A stretch of DNA of 64,000 nucleotides from Tetradesmus obliquus (GCA_030272155.1 CP126203.1:4780501-4844500), one strand, 5' to 3'. Shown: positions 12,326 to 22,001, counted from the first letter of the stretch. The notes: generated by a model from the letters alone, not told the origin. Numbers and translations: made by a program.

Positions 12326-14634
12326 ACAGCCGCCGCCAGGTCCAGCGCCAGCTGCTGCTTCAGTGCCCTCTGTTTCGAAGCTGAGCTTGGCTGTGGAGGT
12401 GTTGGTGAGGTGGCTCCCTAGGTCCCGCGGCCAGTGCGTCTTGTCTAGTGCTTGCTGCACCTGCAGGTGCAAACACAGCGCAGCACACAGCAGCACAGTT
12501 GCAGCACACATCTGATAGTCTGCAGCATGGTGAGGTGAGGCGTTGGTGAGGTGGCTGCCCAGGTCCCGCGGCCAGTGCGTCTTATCCAGCGCCTGGTGCA
12601 CCTGCAAGGGGCAGCACAGCACAGCGCAGCCCAGTTGCAGCACAGATGCAACAGTGTGCAGCATGTCATGCAGCAAGCGCATCTGCTGTTGTGTGGGCCG
12701 CAGGTAGGGGTATGCAAGCACACATGACCGTGCACTCGTCCCCAGGAAGCTTGGACCGCGGCAGCGCTGCTGATTGCGCAGCGGCAGTTAAGTTGTGTAT
12801 ATGCAAGCAGTGTCCTTTCCCGCGCACATGCAGGCTGAAGGCTGCGGCGTCCATGGCGCTGTGGAAAGCCACGCCATGACCAGGTAAAGCACCAAAGACA
12901 GCACAAACACGTCTACCAAGACTTCAATGAAACTCACCTGCAGGCAGAAGGCCACCGCGTTCTTGCGCTATTAACAGCCATGCCCAGCTCAGCCCAAAAC
13001 CCTCGCCCCAGCCATGCACAAAACCTCAAAAGCATCAAACATCAGCCTCACCTGCAGGCACATGTAACCTGCCCTCTCAAAAAAGTGGACAAACACAATT
13101 ACCAAGACCTCAACAAACCCCACCTGCAGGCAGAAGGCCACTGCGTCCATTGCGCTGTGGAAGGCCACGCTCCAGCTGTCGCCCTCCTGCTCAATCACGG
13201 TGCCGGCATGTGCGCAGGTGGCGCGGCGCAGGATGGCGTTGTGCACGCCCAAGGCCTTGGTGGTCAGGGGGGCATTCGCCGCCATCAGCTCTGCGGCAGC
13301 ACGTCACAACAGCATGTGGAGTCAGCAAAGGAATATATCAGCATCATACTATGTGAATATGGCTTGAGCTAAGTTGGCCGCCATCGGTTCTGCGGCAGCA
13401 AGCCGAGCACAAAGTGCTGCTATGTCAAGTACGCACGCAGGATGGCGTTGTGCACGCCCAGCGCCTTGGTGGTCAGGGGGGTGTGTTGGCCGCCATCAAC
13501 TCTGCAATGGCAGAAGCAGCAGCAGGATGGCCCCGTCCGCTTCCTCAGCATGATTGCAGCTTAGCCGGTCCGTGACACACCTCAAATGTAACAGTTCATG
13601 GCCCCGTCCCACACTCACCCGAGTACGCCTCAATATCTGTCACCACAATCGTGGCAGGCCCCCCACACGGTACCCCCCTCCTCCTCACCTCCGCCAGCTC
13701 CTTCTCCCTCCGCCACCGTGGCCGCAGCGCTACAGCCAGCCGCATCCACACCAGCAGCGCAGACCATCACACCTCCCTGGCCCCAGCTTGATTGCAGCTA
13801 AGCTAGTCAGCGCACACCACAAACCCACCAGGTGCATATTTTTATACCAAAAATACTCACCCGAGTAGGCTTCAATATCAGTCACCACAATCGTGGCAGG
13901 CCCCCCACCGGGCACCCCCCTCCGCCTCGCCTCCGCCAGCTCCTTTTCCCACCTCCAGCGCAACACTACACACCAGCACTGGCAGCTTGCAATGACACTC
14001 CTCGTCCAAACTGCTGCGCTCAGCACAACAGCCTGAGATTCACGACAACACGCTGGCAGAATAGCAGCATAATGATTGCCGTAGCATAGATCTGCCACAC
14101 ACTCACCCGAGTACGCCTCAATATCAGTCACTACAATCGTGGCAGGCCCCCCACAGGGCACCCCCCTCCGCCTCGCCTCCGCCAGCTCCTTCTCCCTCCG
14201 CCACCGTGGCCGCAGCGCTACAGCCGCATCCATACCAGCAGCACTGACAGTCACACCTCCCCCCTTCTTCCCAGCATGATTGCACCTAAGCTAAGCCAGT
14301 TGATGACAGACTTCAAGCACCCAACAGGTGCATGCATCTACTGCCACACACTCACCGGAGTACGCCTCAATGTCAGTCACCACGATTGTCGCAGGCCCCC
14401 CACAGGGCACGCCCCTCCGCCTCGCCTCCGCCAGCTCCTTTTCCCTCCGCCACCGTGGCCGCAGCGCTACAGCCAGCCGCATCCACACCAGCAGCGCAGC
14501 AGCAGCCAGCAGCATGGCACCGCTTGCTGCTACTGCCTCGATCAGGCTGCGCACCCAGGGGGGCTGCGAGGGAGGGGATTCGGGCTCGCAGGTGAGCTGC
14601 GTGCCGCCCTGGCACCACACCTCCACAAAACCCT

Positions 14635-14695
<61 letters not shown>

Positions 14696-14788
14696 AGTGT
14701 TGTGGAGCTGCAAGCATGCTGCGGGGGGAGATTCGGGCTTGCAGGTGAGCTGCGTGCCGCCCTGGCGCCACACCTCCACTAAACCCTG

Positions 14789-14829
<41 letters not shown>

Positions 14830-16310
14830 GCAGTAAAGTGTTGTGGAGCTGTAAGCATGCTGCGGGGGGAGATTCGGGCTTGCAGGTGAGCTGCGTGCCG
14901 CCCTGGCGCCACACCTCCACAAAACCCTGCAGCAGCATCAGCAGCATCAGCATCAGCAGCAGCAGCAGCAGCAGTAAGGTGTTGTGGAGCTGTAAGCATG
15001 CTGCGGGGGGAGATTCGGGCTTGCAGGTGAGCTGCGTGCCGCCCTGGCGCCACACCTCCACAAAACCCTGCATCAGCATCAGCATCAGCATCAGCAGCAG
15101 CAGCAGCAGCAGCAGCACGTTGCAGTGAGCATCAGATGTTGTTGAGCTGCGTGCCGCCCTCATAACAACTACAAAAGCCTTATCATCCACTCACCGAGAA
15201 GCAGCGGCAGCCCCTGTACTGGTAATACCCGGGCTCAATCTTCCAGCTCTGCTCATCAGCCGCATGCGCATCAGCCACGCTGTGCGCCTGAGGGCCCAGC
15301 TGCCCCGGGCCCACCCCCAGCACACACAGCACACAACACACTCACCGAGCAACACCAAGCATCACACGCAGCAGCCCACTCACTCAGTGTGATCAAGCGG
15401 CGGCCGCTGTGCTGGTAGTGGCCCGGCTCTGCTCGCCAGCCCCCTCGCTACCCCACCTCCCCGTTCCTCCAGCACAAAACAACATGAGGGTGTCATTAAT
15501 GTGGCAGGCGACTCCTGAAAGTGACGCTATGCTGTGCGTAACAACCAGTTAACAGCCAACCACAGCAAAATGCAACACACAATTGTACACACCACACTCG
15601 CCGAAAAGCAGCAGAGCCACGGTACTGGTAGTAGCCCGGCTCAATCTTCCAGCTCTGCTCATCAGCCGCCAGCGCATCAGCCACGCTGCCTGAGCAGCAC
15701 ACAGCATAACAACCACAAAAGCCTTATCATCCACTCACCGAGAAGCAGCGGCAGCCCCTGTACTGGTAGTAGCCCGGCTCAATCTTCCAGCTCTGCTCAT
15801 CAGCTGCCAGCGCATCAGCCACGCTGTGCCATTTGCCCAAGCAGCAAACAGCATAACAACCACAAAGACCATTGCAACTGCTTACTGAAAAGCAACGGCA
15901 GCCACGGTAATGGTAACCCCCGGGCTCAATCTTCCACCTCTGCTGGTCAGCCCCACTTTAAGTCACTTGGGCAAGGCTTGCCCCAGAAGCACAGAGCATG
16001 ATGGCTCCAAGTAAACAACATCAACAAATTGTCGACTCACTGAGAAGCAGCGGCAGCCCCGGTACTGGTAATACCCGGGCTCAATCTTCCAGCTCTGCTC
16101 ATCAGCCGCCAATGCATCAGCCACGCTGTGCGCCTGGGAGCCCAGCTGCCCCGGGCCCTCGCCAGCACACACAGCACGAGCCTCCTCAATATGCCTCCGC
16201 AAAATAGCAGGGCACGCCATCTTGCTGCTGTCTGCGCGGGGCACGGTGTAGTTTGCAAACGCCAGGAAGCAAGGAAGCAGCTGCTCGTCCCTGCAGTACG
16301 GCGACTCATC

Positions 16311-16341
<31 letters not shown>

Positions 16342-16848
16342 GGGTCGTTTCCTGCTCGCTGCAGCGGCACGGCATACATGCCGTCAGCCAGCTTGATCGC
16401 ACCGGATCCAGCTGACTCCCCGCTGCCTGTGGGGCTAAACCCTGAACCCAAGCCAGCGCTCAGCCTGGCATCGGGCGTGCTAAACCCTAAACCGCCTGGC
16501 CGCTCAGCTGGCAGCAGGCAGCCCAGGTCAGGGTTTGCTGCCAAGTTGACCACGTTGATTTTTTTGAGCAGGCCTAGCTGGGGAGGCAGGGGGCCTGAGA
16601 GGTCGTTGGAGCCGAGCTGCAGCTCCTCCAGGTTGCTGGTGCGCCTGCAGCAGCAGCAGCAGCGGTGGCGGCAGCACAATGCATGCAGTGAGGAGGGGCA
16701 GTGGAGCCCAGCTGCAGCTCCTCCAGGTTGCTGGTGCGCCTGCAGCAGCAGCAGCAGCAGCAGCAGCAGCGGTGGCGGCAGCACAATGCATGCAGTGAGG
16801 AGGGGCAGTGGAGCCCAGCTGCAGCTCCTCCAGGTTGCTGGTGCGCCT

Positions 16849-16923
<75 letters not shown>

Positions 16924-17125
16924 GTGGCGGCAGCACAATGCATGCAGTGAGGAGGGGCAGTGGAGCCCAGCTGCAGCTCCTCCAGGTTGCTGGTGCGCCT
17001 GCAGCAGCAGCAGCAGCGGCAGCAGCATGCAGTGCACGGTGAGCTGGCAGGGTCCCAGGCATTCCCAAGCTGCTGGTGCGTGGGCAGCTCACTGGTGCCG
17101 TTGAGCCTGCTGTCACCCAGGTCAC

Positions 17126-17183
<58 letters not shown>

Positions 17184-17589
17184 ACCCACCCGATCATGCC
17201 GCTGATGGTCCCATTCAGCCTTGTTGCTCAGATCGCCCAGCAGCAGCAGCTCGGCCAACCAGCAGCAGCGCAGCTTACCCGATCATGCCGCTGATGGTGC
17301 CGTTCAGCCTGTTGTGGGACAGGTCCAGCAGGCGCAGGTGCGGCAGCATCCACAGGCTGTCGCCTATGGGCCCGCTCAGTGCGTTGCCCTCCAGGTTTAT
17401 TTCTTTGAGGTAGGTGGACAGCATGATGTGGCGGCGGATGGGGCCGGAAAACCTGTGGCGACAAGGGTTGGTGATTAGTGGGGGTGTAGCAGTGGCAGCA
17501 GTGACAGCAGGAGGACATTTGTAAGTGTGGTTTTGGCATGATGTTGAGGCATGATGGGGCGCGAGGATCTGCGGGGTGTGGAGCGTGGC

Positions 17590-17624
<35 letters not shown>

Positions 17625-20600
17625 GCTTAAGGGCCATCAGAAACACAGTCAACCCTGACAGCGCATAGGTTTCCAGGTTGATTTCTTTGAGGTAGGTGGA
17701 CAACATGATGTGGCGCCAGATGGGGCCGCTGAACCTTTTTCAAGGTATGCTGTACGTGCTTAGTGGTGTGTCTATTGGTACTGCAACATTGCATGTTGCA
17801 GTACCAATAGACACACCACTAAGCACGTACAGCATACCTTGAATCACACCCCGCACCTGTTATTTGCCAGGTTCAAAAACTCCAGCATCGGCAGCTCGTA
17901 GACCGGCTGCGGCAGCGGCCCAACAAAGCCGTTGCCACTCGCATCCAGCACCGCCAGCTGCGGCCAGATGCCCACCGCATGCGGCCCCGCAAACGGCCCG
18001 CTGAAATTGTTACTGCTGATATCCAGCTGAGTCAGCTCCCCGCAACCCATCAGCGGCTCGATACTGCCAGCTAATCTATTTCCCCGCAGCTTCAGCGCGC
18101 GTAGCCGGCTCTCCGGCCCACATAAGCCCGCCGGCAGCACACCAACAAACGCATTCAGCTCCAGGTTTAGCACCGTGAGGTTCTGCAGCTTGCCCAGGCT
18201 TGCAGGAATGGTGCCGCTTAAACCCTGCAGGCCGCCGGGGTTTACGCCCGTGTTGACGCCAAGGTTTAGCACCTCCAGGCGCGGCAGGTCGTCGCCGATC
18301 CAGGCTGGTAGCGTTCCTGCAAGTTGATTGCTGCCTAGGGAGAGCCGCTCCAGCTGCCGCAGCTTGCGCAGCCAGTCTGGTAGAGTACCTGTGATCCAGT
18401 TGGCGGCTGCGTGGAAAAAGCAGGCAGCATAAGAATATGGAAGCCAGGCAAGTTAGTAGGGGTGTGTGCAGCTGGCGCAGCCAGTCTGGTGGGTAGTCCC
18501 ATGGCTGCGCAGCAGAAAACAGCAGCGATGCAGCACAGGAAGGGAACCAGGCAAGCAGGCTAACAGGGGCGCGTGAGTCTGAGCAGCCAGTCGGTCAGCG
18601 TGCCTGTGATCCAGTTGGCAGCTGCGCGGAAACGCCAAGGCAGCAACAGAGGAAGGGAGGCAGTTCAGCAGGGATGGGTGCAGCTTGCGCAGCCAATCCG
18701 GGAGGGTACCCGCGATCCAATTGGCGGCTGTGAGGCAGCAGCAGCAGCAGCAGCAGCAGCAACACAGGGAGCGAGCCAGGCAGATGTGCAGGGGTGCGTG
18801 CGGCTGGGCAGCTGCTTGTGATGCATTGAAGTGACTTGTGCTGCACCTGCCGGCATGTGACCATGGAGCAAGTTCTGCTGCCCCTGCTGCTGCAGCTGCT
18901 GCTGCTAATGATGATGATGATGATGACTGGCGTCCTGCAGCTGCCTGCGCCAGTAAAAGCAGGCGTCACACTTCTAGATGCCTCCAGCAGCAGCTGCCTC
19001 CCCTACGCTCATCCCGCATGCCAGCTGCTAGCCTTGCTGATTGCGGTGCAACTGTACTGCTGCTCCTGCTCTTGGCTGCAGCTGCTCCTGCAAGCACACT
19101 GGCTGCTGGCGGCATCGCACTGCCGCGCCTGGTAGCCTGCTGCATGCCGGCTGCTGTTATGCTCTGCTTGTCTGCTGCCGTTCCTGCAACAAAAAGGCTG
19201 CCAACGGCATTGCGCTGCTGTGCCTGCTGCACCCCTGACAACTGCGCCAACACCACACACTGCAACAACAGCAAATACGCCCCACACTTCCACCCACAGC
19301 TACTGCACACTGTGTTATAACAGATGTCATAACATCTTGTTATAACGTGGTGACTGCCCCATCATGGGGGGCGGTTTATCTGAGACTGAGACACCGAGTT
19401 AATATGAAGGGGGGGTAAGCGACAAGCGAGCTCGAATTTCATGTGCTCCAGGGGGGTTAAGCGGGAAGCAAAGTGGTCACTGCCAGTCAGCACACTGAAC
19501 AGATGGGGAAAGCCTACCAAGGGAGGGAGGGGGGGTAAGCAGCAAGCGACTTTGATCAGCGTGTAGGCAAGAGCTTGACCCCCTGTAAGCGGTTGTACCC
19601 CTCCACATATTAACTGGGTGTCTCAGTCTCAAATAAACCGTCCCCATTGCCCTCGCAGGCCCCACATACATACATATATAACAACTTGTTATAACGTGCC
19701 CCCGCTCACCCAGGTCGAGGTAGAACATATTCCTCATATCGCCCCAGGCAGGCAAGGCCATGCTGCCACTGAGCCCGTTGCCCTGCAGCTGCAGCTTCAC
19801 AAGCCCACAGCCATGCAGCTGCAACAAACTCGCCATCAACCTTGGATTCTCCAGGCTGCCATTCAAATTGTTAACCTGCAGATCCAGTGCTTTGACCGCC
19901 CAGCTGGGGCTGCAGTGCTGCAGCGGGGTGTCCTGCTCATGGCGGCGCGGGCCTGCAGGATTGCAGCAGGCCACGCCGTGCCAGCTGCAGTACTCTGGCG
20001 CTGCGCTGCTGTTGTTGCCCTGGCGGTTGATAATTTGCTTGCAGGAAAGGCTGTCTGTTGTGTTCCAGCCGCTGTTGTTGACCCATGGCTGGCTGCTGTT
20101 GTGCGTGCTGCGGTAGAAGTCTGCTAGGGCCTGAAAGGAGGCAGCAGTATGGCAGCAATTCCGCACATGTCAGAGGCTAGGAAACAGTGGCTGTTGTTGA
20201 CCCATGGCTGGCTGCTGTTGTGTGTGCTGCAGTAGAAGTCTGCTAGGGCCTGGGTGCATGCAACAGTGCAATTTTTGGCCAGCATTTAGTGCATATGTCA
20301 GTGGCTAGGGAAACAGCTGCTGTTGGGGTTTATATGTGTGCGGGGTTGTATGTGATGGCAGGTGCGGTGATATGTGTAGGTTGGCAGGTTGTGCTGCACA
20401 TGTGATGTGCAAGTACAAGAAGATGTACTGCCACCTGACCCACACCCCACAATGTTGTAACAATTGCAAGCACCTCTGCAGCGTGAGTGGCATGGAACCC
20501 AAGCTACTAGCTTTTATATGCTGTTATGTTTGTAACAGAATTGCTGCAGGGGCATTGCTGCCTCTGCTGCTGCTGCTGGCCCCATCCAAGGTGCCTGCAT

Positions 20601-20774
20601 GCTGCAGTGTTGTTCAACACTTGCCTGGCACACGGCAATCCGGCAGGTCGTTCCGCAATCCCCCTTCTCAGTTCCTGGGCAATTGGCTGCATTGCCATGC
20701 TGCAGCTTCGCACACTGCGTGCTGTCGAGTAGCAACAGCAAGCCCACCGCGAGTACAGTGTGCCTCCAAAGCAT
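5039..20774 (-). CDS. LRR - transmembrane - tandem class III nucleotidyl cyclase (16 exons)
   Basis: Predicted cell-surface receptor cyclase, about 1,825 aa. Exons (minus): 20774-20625, 20130-19710, 18406-17857, 17452-17279, 16644-16041, 14632-14356, 13290-13124, 12460-11614, 11353-11170, 10415-9955, 9073-8850, 8190-8068, 7882-7664, 6961-6852, 6303-5729, 5430-5039. All phases agree. Exon 1 encodes a signal peptide (MLWRHTVLAVGLLLLL). Exon 2 starts with an LRRNT-like cap (CSWHGVACC); exons 2-5 carry LRRs such as LDLSHNRLNGTISG. A Cys-rich end (YYQYRGCRCF) and one transmembrane helix (14548-14464) follow. Cyclase domain 1 is split over exons 6-9 and domain 2 over exons 11-14, with a typical algal tail (GCYAFKGCGLIDMVAF) in exon 16. 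Exon 8 has a long Ala/Ser-rich insert and exon 15 a Gln-rich linker. The exon 1 donor is read as GC-type (CAG|GCAAGT), the least certain junction. LRR cyclases are known in green algae; the ligand is unknown. Confidence 0.9.
5545..5650 (-). repeat. Donor-side echo of cyclase exon 15
   Basis: The donor region after exon 15 (GAGGTGAGGC with a CAGCGCTGG block) recurs once downstream with the same order of short blocks around GAGAGGTGAAGG. Confidence 0.55.
6480..6765 (-). repeat. Donor-side echoes of cyclase exon 14 (about 3)
   Basis: The end of exon 14 (GAGCATCTTCAG then GTGCGGCATTGGG) recurs around 6690-6760, 6590-6640 and, shorter, 6490-6510. Two copies share a further ~50 bp intron block with ACCAGAGCGCCTGTATCTGC on the plus strand. 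Confidence 0.8.
7235..7590 (-). repeat. Donor-side echoes of cyclase exon 13 (3)
   Basis: The last bases of exon 13, GCATCGGGCCCGACCACC, with the donor, recur three times at about 120-165 bp spacing. Plus-strand block CTATGGATCGTTGCACCCAC also recurs, so the unit is part exon and part intron. Confidence 0.85.
7895..7995 (-). mobile_element. LINE-like tail copy with (GAT)n end
   Basis: Minus-strand sequence like the 3' end at 3375-3470: GTGGGGCGTGGGACCGATGG, a GCTATGGCTTGAT block, then a run of GATGAT with variation. It lies in the intron before cyclase exon 13. Probably a severely 5'-truncated insertion. Confidence 0.5.
8258..8300 (-). repeat. Acceptor-side echo of cyclase exon 12
   Basis: A copy of the acceptor and first codons of exon 12 (CTGCAGGCGCTGCTG, then CCGTGACGGCTACCTGGC) lies upstream of the true exon, which starts at 8190. 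Confidence 0.75.
8580..8830 (-). repeat. Donor-side echoes of cyclase exon 11 (2)
   Basis: The coding end of exon 11 (CTGCTGCACGCCACACTGAG, CGGCTGATGCAG) and its GTGCGG donor are repeated at 8700-8830, nearly the last 100 bp of the exon, and more briefly at 8580-8625. Confidence 0.85.
9205..9565 (-). repeat. Acceptor-side echoes of cyclase exon 11 (3)
   Basis: The exon 11 start (GACGTGGCGGAGCTGCAGGC then a GGCTTCAGCAGCC block) recurs at about 9215-9262, 9330-9360 and 9510-9562, each after a TGCAG-type acceptor. Confidence 0.85.
9765..9850 (-). repeat. Donor-side echo of cyclase exon 10
   Basis: The last ~60 bp of exon 10 (AAGCAAGGGAGTGAGGCCAT, GGCGCGAGGGTTCTTTGATG) with the donor recur once downstream of the exon end at 9955. 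Confidence 0.85.
10775..11105 (-). repeat. Donor-side echoes of cyclase exon 9 (2)
   Basis: The exon 9 end (CAGCTGGCACACGCGGC, GGCCATGCGGCAGC, TGCCTGGGGTGAG) recurs at 11027-11105 and 10777-10865, about 90 bases each, with the donor kept. Confidence 0.9.
12520..12610 (-). repeat. Acceptor-side echo of cyclase exon 8
   Basis: About 70 bases from the exon 8 start (CTGGATAAGACGCACTGGCC, GGGACCTGGGCAGCCACCTC) recur upstream of the true acceptor at 12460, with their own TGCAG acceptor. Confidence 0.9.
12820..13515 (-). repeat. Echoes on both sides of cyclase exon 7
   Basis: Exon 7 is 13290-13124. Donor-side copies of its end (GCGCTGTGGAAAGCCACGCC on plus; GCCTTCTGCCTGCAG) lie at 12825-12890, 12935-12965 and weakly near 13040. 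Acceptor-side copies (GCCAAGGCGCTGGGCGTGCA type) lie at 13360-13400 and 13435-13515. Confidence 0.75.
13595..14260 (-). repeat. Donor-side echoes of cyclase exon 6 (3)
   Basis: The exon 6 end, coding GPATIVVTDIEAYSG with the preceding WRREKELAEARRRG, recurs three times (13619-13745, 13858-13950, 14103-14225), each with a GTGAGTG donor. Two copies stay open over the whole block, so a cyclase-start peptide is encoded four times in a row. Confidence 0.95.
14464..14548 (-). other. Single transmembrane helix of the cyclase
   Basis: A stretch of about 27 non-polar residues including SGAMLLAAAALLVWMRLAV, followed by basic residues (RPRWRREKE). This is the expected order for a type I membrane protein whose LRRs are outside and whose cyclase is inside. 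Confidence 0.85.
14690..15075 (-). repeat. Acceptor-side echoes of cyclase exon 6 (3), each with a CTG run
   Basis: The exon 6 start (coding GFVEVW.QGGTQLTC) is repeated three times upstream at about 140-bp spacing. Every copy keeps (CTG)n followed by CAG and a common filler that includes an AGCATGCTTACAGCTCCACA-type block. The true exon starts at 14632 after about 18 CTG units. Confidence 0.95.
15190..15960 (-). repeat. Donor-side echoes of cyclase exon 5 (about 4-5)
   Basis: The exon 5 end, coding QSWKIEPGYYQYRGCRCFS, recurs near 15195-15290, 15605-15690, 15740-15830 and 15880-15960, with a weak copy near 15400. Most keep the GTGAGT donor. Confidence 0.95.
16690..17005 (-). repeat. Acceptor-side echoes of cyclase exon 5 (3), each with a CTG run
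   Basis: The exon 5 start, coding RTSNLEELQLGS, recurs three times. Each unit is CTG run + acceptor + 41 exon bases + a constant filler with CACTGCATGCATTGTGCTGC + CTG run. One CTG run (16850-16921) has about 24 units; the runs differ in length between copies while the rest is almost identical. Confidence 0.95.
17085..17735 (-). repeat. Echoes on both sides of cyclase exon 4
   Basis: Exon 4 is 17452-17279. Donor-side copies of LRR codons ending in GGCATGATCGGGT lie at 17196-17245 and, more diverged, at 17085-17120. An acceptor-side copy (CATCATGTTGTCCACCTACC, AAAGAAATCAACC) lies at 17636-17735. A long CAG (plus strand) tract lies between at 17130-17182. Confidence 0.85.
17739..17843. repeat. 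Near-perfect 51-bp inverted repeat with 3-nt loop
   Basis: Bases 17739-17789 and 17793-17843 are exact reverse complements as far as can be read, separated by three bases. It lies in the cyclase intron between exons 3 and 4 (its right end is 13 bases from the exon 3 end at 17857). Possible natures: foldback element, small-RNA hairpin, or a fold-back copying artefact. Confidence 0.95.
18440..18830 (-). repeat. Acceptor-side echoes of cyclase exon 3 (3-4)
   Basis: The exon 3 start (GCCGCCAACTGGATCACAGG, then GACTGGCTGCGCAAGCTGC) recurs near 18480, 18570-18635, 18665-18745 and weakly at 18800, at roughly 90-105 bp spacing. The third copy is preceded by a CTG run. Confidence 0.85.
19336..19698. 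mobile_element. MITE-like non-autonomous DNA transposon
   Basis: A 14-base direct repeat, CTTGTTATAACGTG, at 19336-19349 and 19685-19698 flanks about 335 bp. Inside, GGCGGTTTATCTGAGACTGA with GACACC and AGTTAATATG at 19370-19419 reappears inverted at about 19596-19645 with few changes. This is the layout of a miniature inverted-repeat element with a possible target duplication, although the inverted arms are subterminal. No coding capacity. It sits in the intron just before the exon 2 donor of the cyclase (19710). Confidence 0.7.
20186..20257 (-). repeat. Acceptor-side echo of cyclase exon 2
   Basis: The start of exon 2 (coding ALADFY.STHNSSQPWVNNS) recurs upstream of the true acceptor with a few substitutions. 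Confidence 0.9.
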
Positions 20775-21479
20775 CGCACCAAGACAGCGATCCTGCCATC
20801 AAAACCACAAGATACTCTGGTTTAAAAACATTCACGGTGTGCGATGTGCGTAAGGTGCTGTTGTAAGGGTAACCGCCTGGCATATGCGGTCATGAATAGC
20901 TGCCACGAGTGCACCGTATTTTTTAAGTGCACGTCGTTTTGAGCAAGGCTCTTTATTGTCGTAGGATTTGCAGAGGTTGAGTTAATGCCGCGCGCTTTTA
21001 CGAGTTTGACCTGCTGTGACCTGTGACGCTGTGCTCCCCTACAGCTCTGCTCCAGCAATCACTACACAAAACAATACAGTTAAATGTAAAAGCTTTGGTT
21101 TGTAACCAATTCAGTGCTGCCACGTCGATCAACGGGACTTCGTCACAGCGGCAAGGACGCGTCACCACTGCAGTGCCACTAGTGACGGTCACCGTGGCAC
21201 GGTGCCACCCAGTCACCAATAACTGGCAACACCCGCGCATGTTGACGACAGGAATTTCAGCAAAAGCATAGTAAACTCCCCGGCAAATGCGTTGGTTATG
21301 CGACAGTGACAACGTCAGTGCCATCAAGCAATCCATGCAGTGGCTGCCAGTGACTGCCTGCACTGCTGACTCGTCGCTGCAGAGCACAGCCTAGCACCCA
21401 CGCGTCCCAACAAACAATTTCCCAGTACTGCATGTGTAACGCTGCAACTAAGCCACACGCATTCATCCCTGCTCTTGCG
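20775..21479. other. Gap between FUSC-like gene and cyclase gene; no gene seen
   Basis: Both flanking genes are on the minus strand, so this stretch should hold the cyclase promoter and the 3' UTR of the FUSC-like gene. No clear core promoter motif was identified. Short frames here have no recognisable content. Confidence 0.5.
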
Positions 21480-21955
21480 TCATTTCAGCGTGCAGCGCGT
21501 GGTGTTGCGCCCGCGGCAGCCCTGCGCAATGGCCACCTTTGCTGCTGCGACAGCCGTGTCCAGGCACTTGATCTGAGCAAACTGGAAACCGCGGAAGCGC
21601 ACCTGCAGCAGCAGCAGCAGCAGCAGCAACAGTTTAATGTCATAACACGCGCTGACAATAATGTTGCAGCCTGCAAGCCGGGCTTGAGGTGGACCGGAAC
21701 ACTTGCTGGGTGCGGCGCTGTAGCTGCAACAATATCTGCATGCAGTCGTGCACTGCTTGTGGTGGTTGTTCTTGACAGCGCCTCCCCCAGAATGTACAAG
21801 CATACGCCACAGGCAACATGGCGATGTGGTATTTGTAGCAGCAGTAGCAGCAGCAGCAGCAGCAGCGCTCACCACATCGTCCACGCTGCTCAGCATCAGC
21901 ATCAGCCGCTTGGCAGCGTCCGGCTGCAGCTGCAGCTGGCCCCCTCCCTCAGCGC

Positions 21956-22001
<46 letters not shown>

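Larger units (their letters stand above)
11170..14410 (-). other. Cyclase homology domain 1 (metal-binding half)
   Basis: Pieces in order: ATIVVTDIEAYS (exon 6), VIEQEGDSWSVAFHSAMDAV (exon 7), LDKTHWPRDLGSHL and LRVRMGVASGVV (exon 8), then SDMAHGGQILL (exon 9). Both metal-binding Asp residues of class III cyclases are present (TDIE and EGDS). The Asn-x-x-x-Arg pair that stabilises the transition state is missing from the expected place before AHGGQ. The residue three before the EGD glycine is Glu. Family knowledge: a domain like this works only as a partner of a complementary domain. Confidence 0.8.
16420..20130 (-). other. Extracellular LRR region of the cyclase
   Basis: Exons 2-5 give a plant-type LRRNT cap followed by repeats of about 24 residues with the LxxLxLxxNxLxGxxP pattern, for example LGSNQLAGTLP, LELNAFVGVLP, LDISSNNFSGP and LGSNDLSGPLP. 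Joining exons 4 and 5 gives an unbroken LRR across the junction, which supports the splice choice. After the LRRs comes a Cys-containing linker with a poly-Ser run. Confidence 0.9.

Noticed and set aside
12646-12906. A separate exon upstream of cyclase exon 8
   Set aside because: The coding-like blocks are echoes of exon 7 (VAFHSAMDAAAF) and exon 8 (THWPRDLGSHL); exons 7 and 8 join in phase.
14328-15128. Plus-strand frame of 266 codons rich in Ser
   Set aside because: Antisense of cyclase exon 6 with its echoes; Ser runs are AGC repeats.
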